Assembly: GCA_949128115.1 (NCBI GenBank)
Contig: OX421966.1
Coordinates: forward strand, 51,767,416 to 51,831,415
Direction of reading: 5' to 3'
Length of the DNA: 64,000 nt
From: Anaspis maculata
Lineage: Eukaryota > Arthropoda > Insecta > Coleoptera > Scraptiidae
The number at the start of each line of letters is the position of its first letter. The first letter of the stretch is position 1. Position numbers and translations under genes: made by a program. Below the pieces are notes generated by a model. That model worked only from the letters and a program-made list of their open reading frames with translations. It was not told the DNA's origin and ran no database searches. Below, one piece after another: positions 60,149 to 64,000 of this stretch.

Positions 60149-61853
60149 CAGCGTTGGCAAAAACCGATATGTTCAGAAAAGGTGGGTGGGTTTTTGTGTT
60201 TTTGGTGGGTTTTTGGGTTATTGATGGGTTTTTGTGTGGCGCCATCTATATTTTGTTGTGAAAATTGCCTATCTGTCAAATCAATGCACAGTTGCAACCA
60301 ATGAACGACAGGCCGACAGGCGTCTGTAAATCGGAAGCGAGTTTGTCATACGACAGCCACTTTCACGGCTCACTGTATTCTTCGAATTTGAAAACTACTG
60401 ACAGTTCGAACTAGGTACGTAGGTACCTACATGATATAAATTTTGTTGTCCAGCCGTCTGTTCAAATGTTCTTCAATTTCTAAATGTTTTTGTTTCGCTG
60501 TTCTAGCTGTTCTACATTTCATAAAGATTTTTGTGGGGATTTTTGTGTCGGTTTTTGTCAGGGATGGCACGGAATAGAACCCACTTCAAAAACCCACCGG
60601 GTTTTTGACACAAAAACCCACATTGGATTTTTATCAAAAACCCACGCAAAAACCCACGCAAAAACCCACACAAAAACCCTAACAAAAGCCCACACAAAAA
60701 TCTTTATAGAATGTGTTTTTTTTTTCATTTTTTAGTACCTACTCTCTATATTGTGTCGTCTCAAAAGGAGTTCTAGGCCTAAGAAGAGTTTCGAAGAGGG
60801 TGATCCAGGAAAGTTTTTTTGTAACAGTTATCAGCACTAACTTCGAAGAATACAGGTGAGCCGTGAAAGTGGCTGTCGTACAAACTTGCTTCCGATTTAC
60901 AGAAGCCCTGTCGTTCATCGGTTGCAACTGTGCATTGATTTGACAGATAGGCAATTTTCACAACAAGATATGGATGGCACCACACAAAAACCCATCAATA
61001 ACCCAAAAACCCACCAAAAACACAAAAACCCAACAAAAACCCAAAAACCCACCCACTTTTTCCGAATATATGGGTTTTTGCCAACCCTGGTTTTTGTGTG
61101 GGTTTTTGATAAAAAGCCCACTTTGTTTTGTTATCAAAAACCAGGGTTGACAAAAACTCATGTATTCAGAAAAAGTGAGTGGGTTTTTTGGATTTTTGTG
61201 TTTTTGGTGAGTTTTTGGGGTTTTGGTGGGTTTTTGGGCTATTTTTTATGGGTTTTTGTGTGACGCCATCTATATTTCGTTGTAAAAATTGCCTATCTGT
61301 CAAATCAATGCACAGTTGTTGCATTGCAACCAATGAACGACAGGCGTCTGTAAATCGGAAGCGAGTTTGTACGACAGCTACTTTCACGGCTCATCTGTAT
61401 TCTTCGAATTCGAAAACTACTGACAGTTCGAACTAGGTAGGTACCTACATGATATAAATTTTGTTGTCCAGCCGTCTGTCTGTTCAAATGTTCTTCAATT
61501 TCTAAATGTTTGTGTTCCGCTGTTCTAGCTGTTCTACATTTCATAAGGAATTTTGTGTCGGTTTTTGTGTGGGTTCGAAGCAGTAGTTTTCGAATTCGAA
61601 GAATACAGATGAGCCGTGAAAATGGCTGTCGTACGAACTCGCTTCTGATTTACAGAGGCCTGTCGTTCATTGGTTGCAACACTGTGCATTGATTTGACAG
61701 ATAGGCAATTTTTACAACGAAATATAGATGGCGCTACACAAAAACCCATCAATATAATCCAAAAACCCACCAAAAACACAAAAACCCAACAAAAACCCAA
61801 AAACTCACCTACTTTTTCTGAATATGTGGGTTTTTGCCAACCCTACATAAAGG
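60149..61853. repeat. Alternating-orientation array with GGGTTTTTG motif
   Basis: Units run + (60150-60720), - (60845-61098), + (61140-61570), - (61570-61852). Plus-units open GTTGGCAAAAACC or GTTGACAAAAACT, then GTTCAGAAAA-type sequence, multiple GGGTTTTTG motifs, GCCATCTATATTT, TGCCTATCTGTCAAATCAAT and GGAAGCGAGTTTGT. Minus-units end GGGTTTTTGCCAACCCT. ORFs here are repeat-encoded. Confidence 0.75.
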
Positions 61854-61859
61854 GGACTC

Positions 61860-62170
61860 GAAGCCGCGCATTTTACAGTAACGATTCCACCACCATTCTC
61901 TTCCATAATTATGCAATTTTGAGTCGATCTAGGTACGGAAGAATGCGATTTACTTACGTTAACTATTCCATTTTCGAACGATGGGAAGTCATGTTATTTT
62001 TGTAAATAAACAATAATCACTTTCAGCTCTTCAGCACAAAGTACCGAAAATAATTTGCACATTCTAAACTTGTTGACAGCAGGATGCTACCATTTTGGAA
62101 ATTACATTTGATTTAGAAGAATATATTATATAAACATCGATTGGCAGAAGAAGTGCGGGAGTGATCGAGA
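61860..62170. other. No feature seen
   Basis: Unique AT-rich sequence; nothing supportable. Confidence 0.4.
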
Positions 62171-62176
62171 TGACTT

Positions 62177-62365
62177 ATGGCGGCTTTACTTCGTTTGTCG
62201 CCGGTGACGTCCCCCCTCCACTGTAGTTGAATAATTTGGACGACACAACGACAGGAACTCGTGTCGCGGGAATTATGGGGGGAGATAGGGGAGTACAGGC
62301 AGATCGAATCCTATTGGCCAGCGACACTGTCGCCGGCGACATACGAAGTTCTGTAAAGCCGCCAT
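62177..62365 (-). mobile_element. MITE with GTCGCCGGCGAC ends, copy 2
   Basis: ATGGCGGCTTTACTTCG to GTAAAGCCGCCAT, interior inverted relative to the 20.2-kb copy, about 30 bp shorter. Confidence 0.8.
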
Positions 62366-62639
62366 TAGGCGGGAAAATTGAACAATGGACCACTGTGTAC
62401 TACCTTCCCCTAATTGTAGTGTGGTGTCATCATAAGTATATGGGTGTCATCTACCGGCCTATGCCCAAAAAGTTGCCATGGCATCTCGCATCTCGCATCA
62501 TGGAACCTTCCTTGCCTCTGTATATTTTCTTATTTTCACTCAACGGTTACAAGAAAATTTCCACGTTCTATACATTTCGTTACGTTCTACTCTTGTTCTA
62601 CGTTCCGTGAGATCGCAAATTCTCTATTTAGTATGTTCA

Positions 62640-62720
62640 CTTGTACCGTGATTCTAGTCGGCTGTGAGATTTTGTTTTTCAAGTTTCCAAATCTGAAATA
62701 TAGAAAATCCCCAAAAATTT
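62640..62720 (+). repeat. Short interspersed repeat shared with 46240-46320
   Basis: TTTTTCAAGTTTCCAAATCT followed by ATAGAAAATCCCC resembles 46275-46310 (TTTAAGTTTTCAGATCTAAA). Confidence 0.4.
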
Positions 62721-63049
62721 GCGGTTGGCTACTCTGGTTTCATATGGCACGAGACACGCGAAGTTGTTCGGACCTTTTTTGGAAAACATTTTTTACGCAT
62801 TTTCTCTGCAGATAGACGGGACATTTTTGCGGGACGTGATATCTGCTGGCGCTTTTTTAATTTTATTGGAAAATGTAGTAATTTTTCGACCTGTATTTAA
62901 TTTCGCCAATGAACGAATAAATCAAAGCACTCAAAGCAGCTTTGACATTTGACAGGTGTCAAAAATATTTCTAACCTCTCAAAGCCGGTTCAACTTTACG
63001 TGATTCAAACTGAAAAAATACTAGTCCTTCGTCCAAAAAAAGGGGTTCC

Positions 63050-63241
63050 ATGGAATCATCAATCCTTTTCCCTCTTCCAGTCGAAAACACACGCCGAATC
63101 ATGAAGAACTATTGGCAAGACAAGGAACATCCCAGCAGGCCTACTGTTGCAACAGGATTTACGTGTAAAAGTTCATTAAACCGAATTTCAAAAAACCCAG
63201 CCGCTCAAAGTTGCGTATCTATTGGACCAAAATTCATGTGA
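63050..63241 (+). CDS. Possible exon of unidentified gene
   Basis: Open frame MESSILFPLPVENTRRIMKN then YWQDKEHPSRPTVATGF has coding-like composition and ends at a strong donor (ATTCAT|GTGAGTACC, about 63238). No family recognised. A downstream open stretch (63450-63653) is not clearly linked. A transposon fragment is an alternative. Confidence 0.3.
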   Translation: MESSILFPLPVENTRRIMKNYWQDKEHPSRPTVATGFTCKSSLNRISKNPAAQSCVSIGPKFM

Positions 63242-63947
63242 GTACCTTCAGTTTCAAATTTTCTTTCGTTTTGAACCTTGGCGGAACGAGTTTTTGTCGG
63301 CCTTGAATGGCCGCCGTCAAGATGACTTAAATTGAAGGCGGCCCCGTAGGGTTCTGGGGGCCAATTTTCTACTCTTCGCAACTTTAAAAAACGTTCGGAA
63401 GTTTGCGATTTCTGTAAATTCCAATTTTTGAGCCATCGTTTCTTTACGTATGCGCATCGATGCGCACGTTTTCATACGTTTTGCTGCGAGCGGACCTGGA
63501 CTGGCGCAAGTCACTTTGCGTATACGCTTTCATGATGAAGTGAGGTTAGGTAGTAATGTTTTCATTGTTATCAATAAAACAAACAGCATTGCTGAAGGTA
63601 TGTGGCGATCATGGTGCCGAGTCAGGTGGCTAATGAGATACAGCATGGAATAACTTCACGAATGCGTCCTAAATAAAGAATTACTAACTCTTCTGTCATT
63701 CTTTTCAATCATCAGCTTCAGGGACACTGTTTAAAACTTGTCACGATGATGTTTAATTTTTTTCTTTTCATCGTCTGCAGTCTGCAGTGAAGCTTTGCAT
63801 TTGCTCCCCACTAACGAGATCCAGGTTTTTGGAAATAGATAATAATGTTCAGTTGTCTTCAACTGAACAACAAATTCAACTGTGAGTAGATAGATCTTGT
63901 CAAAATATTACGAAAACTCATAAACCGCTTTGTAGAGTTCGGCCTAT

Positions 63948-64000
63948 TGGCCTTGTTTACGCGAGGTTTGAAACTGGTGTTAAGGTCCGTAACATCAATG
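63948..64000 (+). mobile_element. Partial copy of the CTTGTTTACGCGAGG MITE at window end
   Basis: GGCCTTGTTTACGCGAGG followed by GTGTTAAGGTCCGTAACATC matches 55854-55905; it runs off the window. Confidence 0.8.

Noticed and set aside
60484..61800. ORFs with KTHTKT and FWVFVGF-type repeats
   Set aside because: Encoded by the GGGTTTTTG repeat array; no genuine protein.
60149..61853. Telomere-like repeat from the GGGTTTTTG motif
   Set aside because: Irregular spacing, orientation switches and a conserved non-repeat body; not the insect TTAGG repeat.

Overview
The window looks like nuclear DNA of an arthropod, most likely an insect (possibly hemipteran; inferred only from general character). 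The genes have GT-AG introns, some as short as 52-61 bp, AATAAA poly(A) signals, and wide intergenic and intronic space packed with degenerate transposons, microsatellites and inverted repeats. There is no bacterial, plasmid or CRISPR character.

Positions 1-40,000 are essentially a gene desert. They hold a ~4.2 kb inverted-repeat (foldback) element at 466-4647 with a decayed R2-type retrotransposon in its left arm, a second foldback at 8604-10866 with a ~1 kb insertion in its right arm, a tandem-repeat element at 15.8-17.7 kb, a LINE ORF1 relic near 18.9 kb, several hairpin MITEs, a foldback at 24.2-26.1 kb carrying a hAT-like MITE, a foldback at 32.2-34.0 kb with a one-armed relative at 12 kb, scattered copies of a degenerate ~300-350 bp unit between 30.3 and 36.0 kb, and an 850 bp hAT-derived element with a perfect 8-bp target duplication at 36.0 kb.

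Positions 40,000-60,000 contain five recognisable conserved genes, rebuilt here exon by exon: a UPF0488/C8orf33-like gene (-), an NME6-type nucleoside diphosphate kinase (-), an ENKD1-like enkurin-domain gene (+) divergent from NME6 across a ~0.57 kb presumptive bidirectional promoter, a RIDA-type reactive-intermediate deaminase (-) tail to tail with ENKD1, and an intronless dehydrodolichyl diphosphate synthase DHDDS (-). All exon phases close exactly, giving 221, 186, 301, 140 and 284 aa. The large introns of ENKD1 and RIDA are stuffed with foldbacks, THAP-finger relics, PIF/Harbinger-like MITEs and a hAT MITE. The genes are housekeeping or ciliary and do not form one pathway.

Positions 60,000-64,000 hold an alternating-orientation array rich in a GGGTTTTTG motif, a MITE that also occurs inverted at 20 kb, a possible unidentified exon at 63.05 kb, and the start of another copy of the 56-kb MITE running off the end.

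The dominant biology is a population of very different hairpin and foldback elements. Several end in a shared TACAGGGTG motif, several are nested, and one hairpin family appears to keep its pairing while changing its arm sequence.
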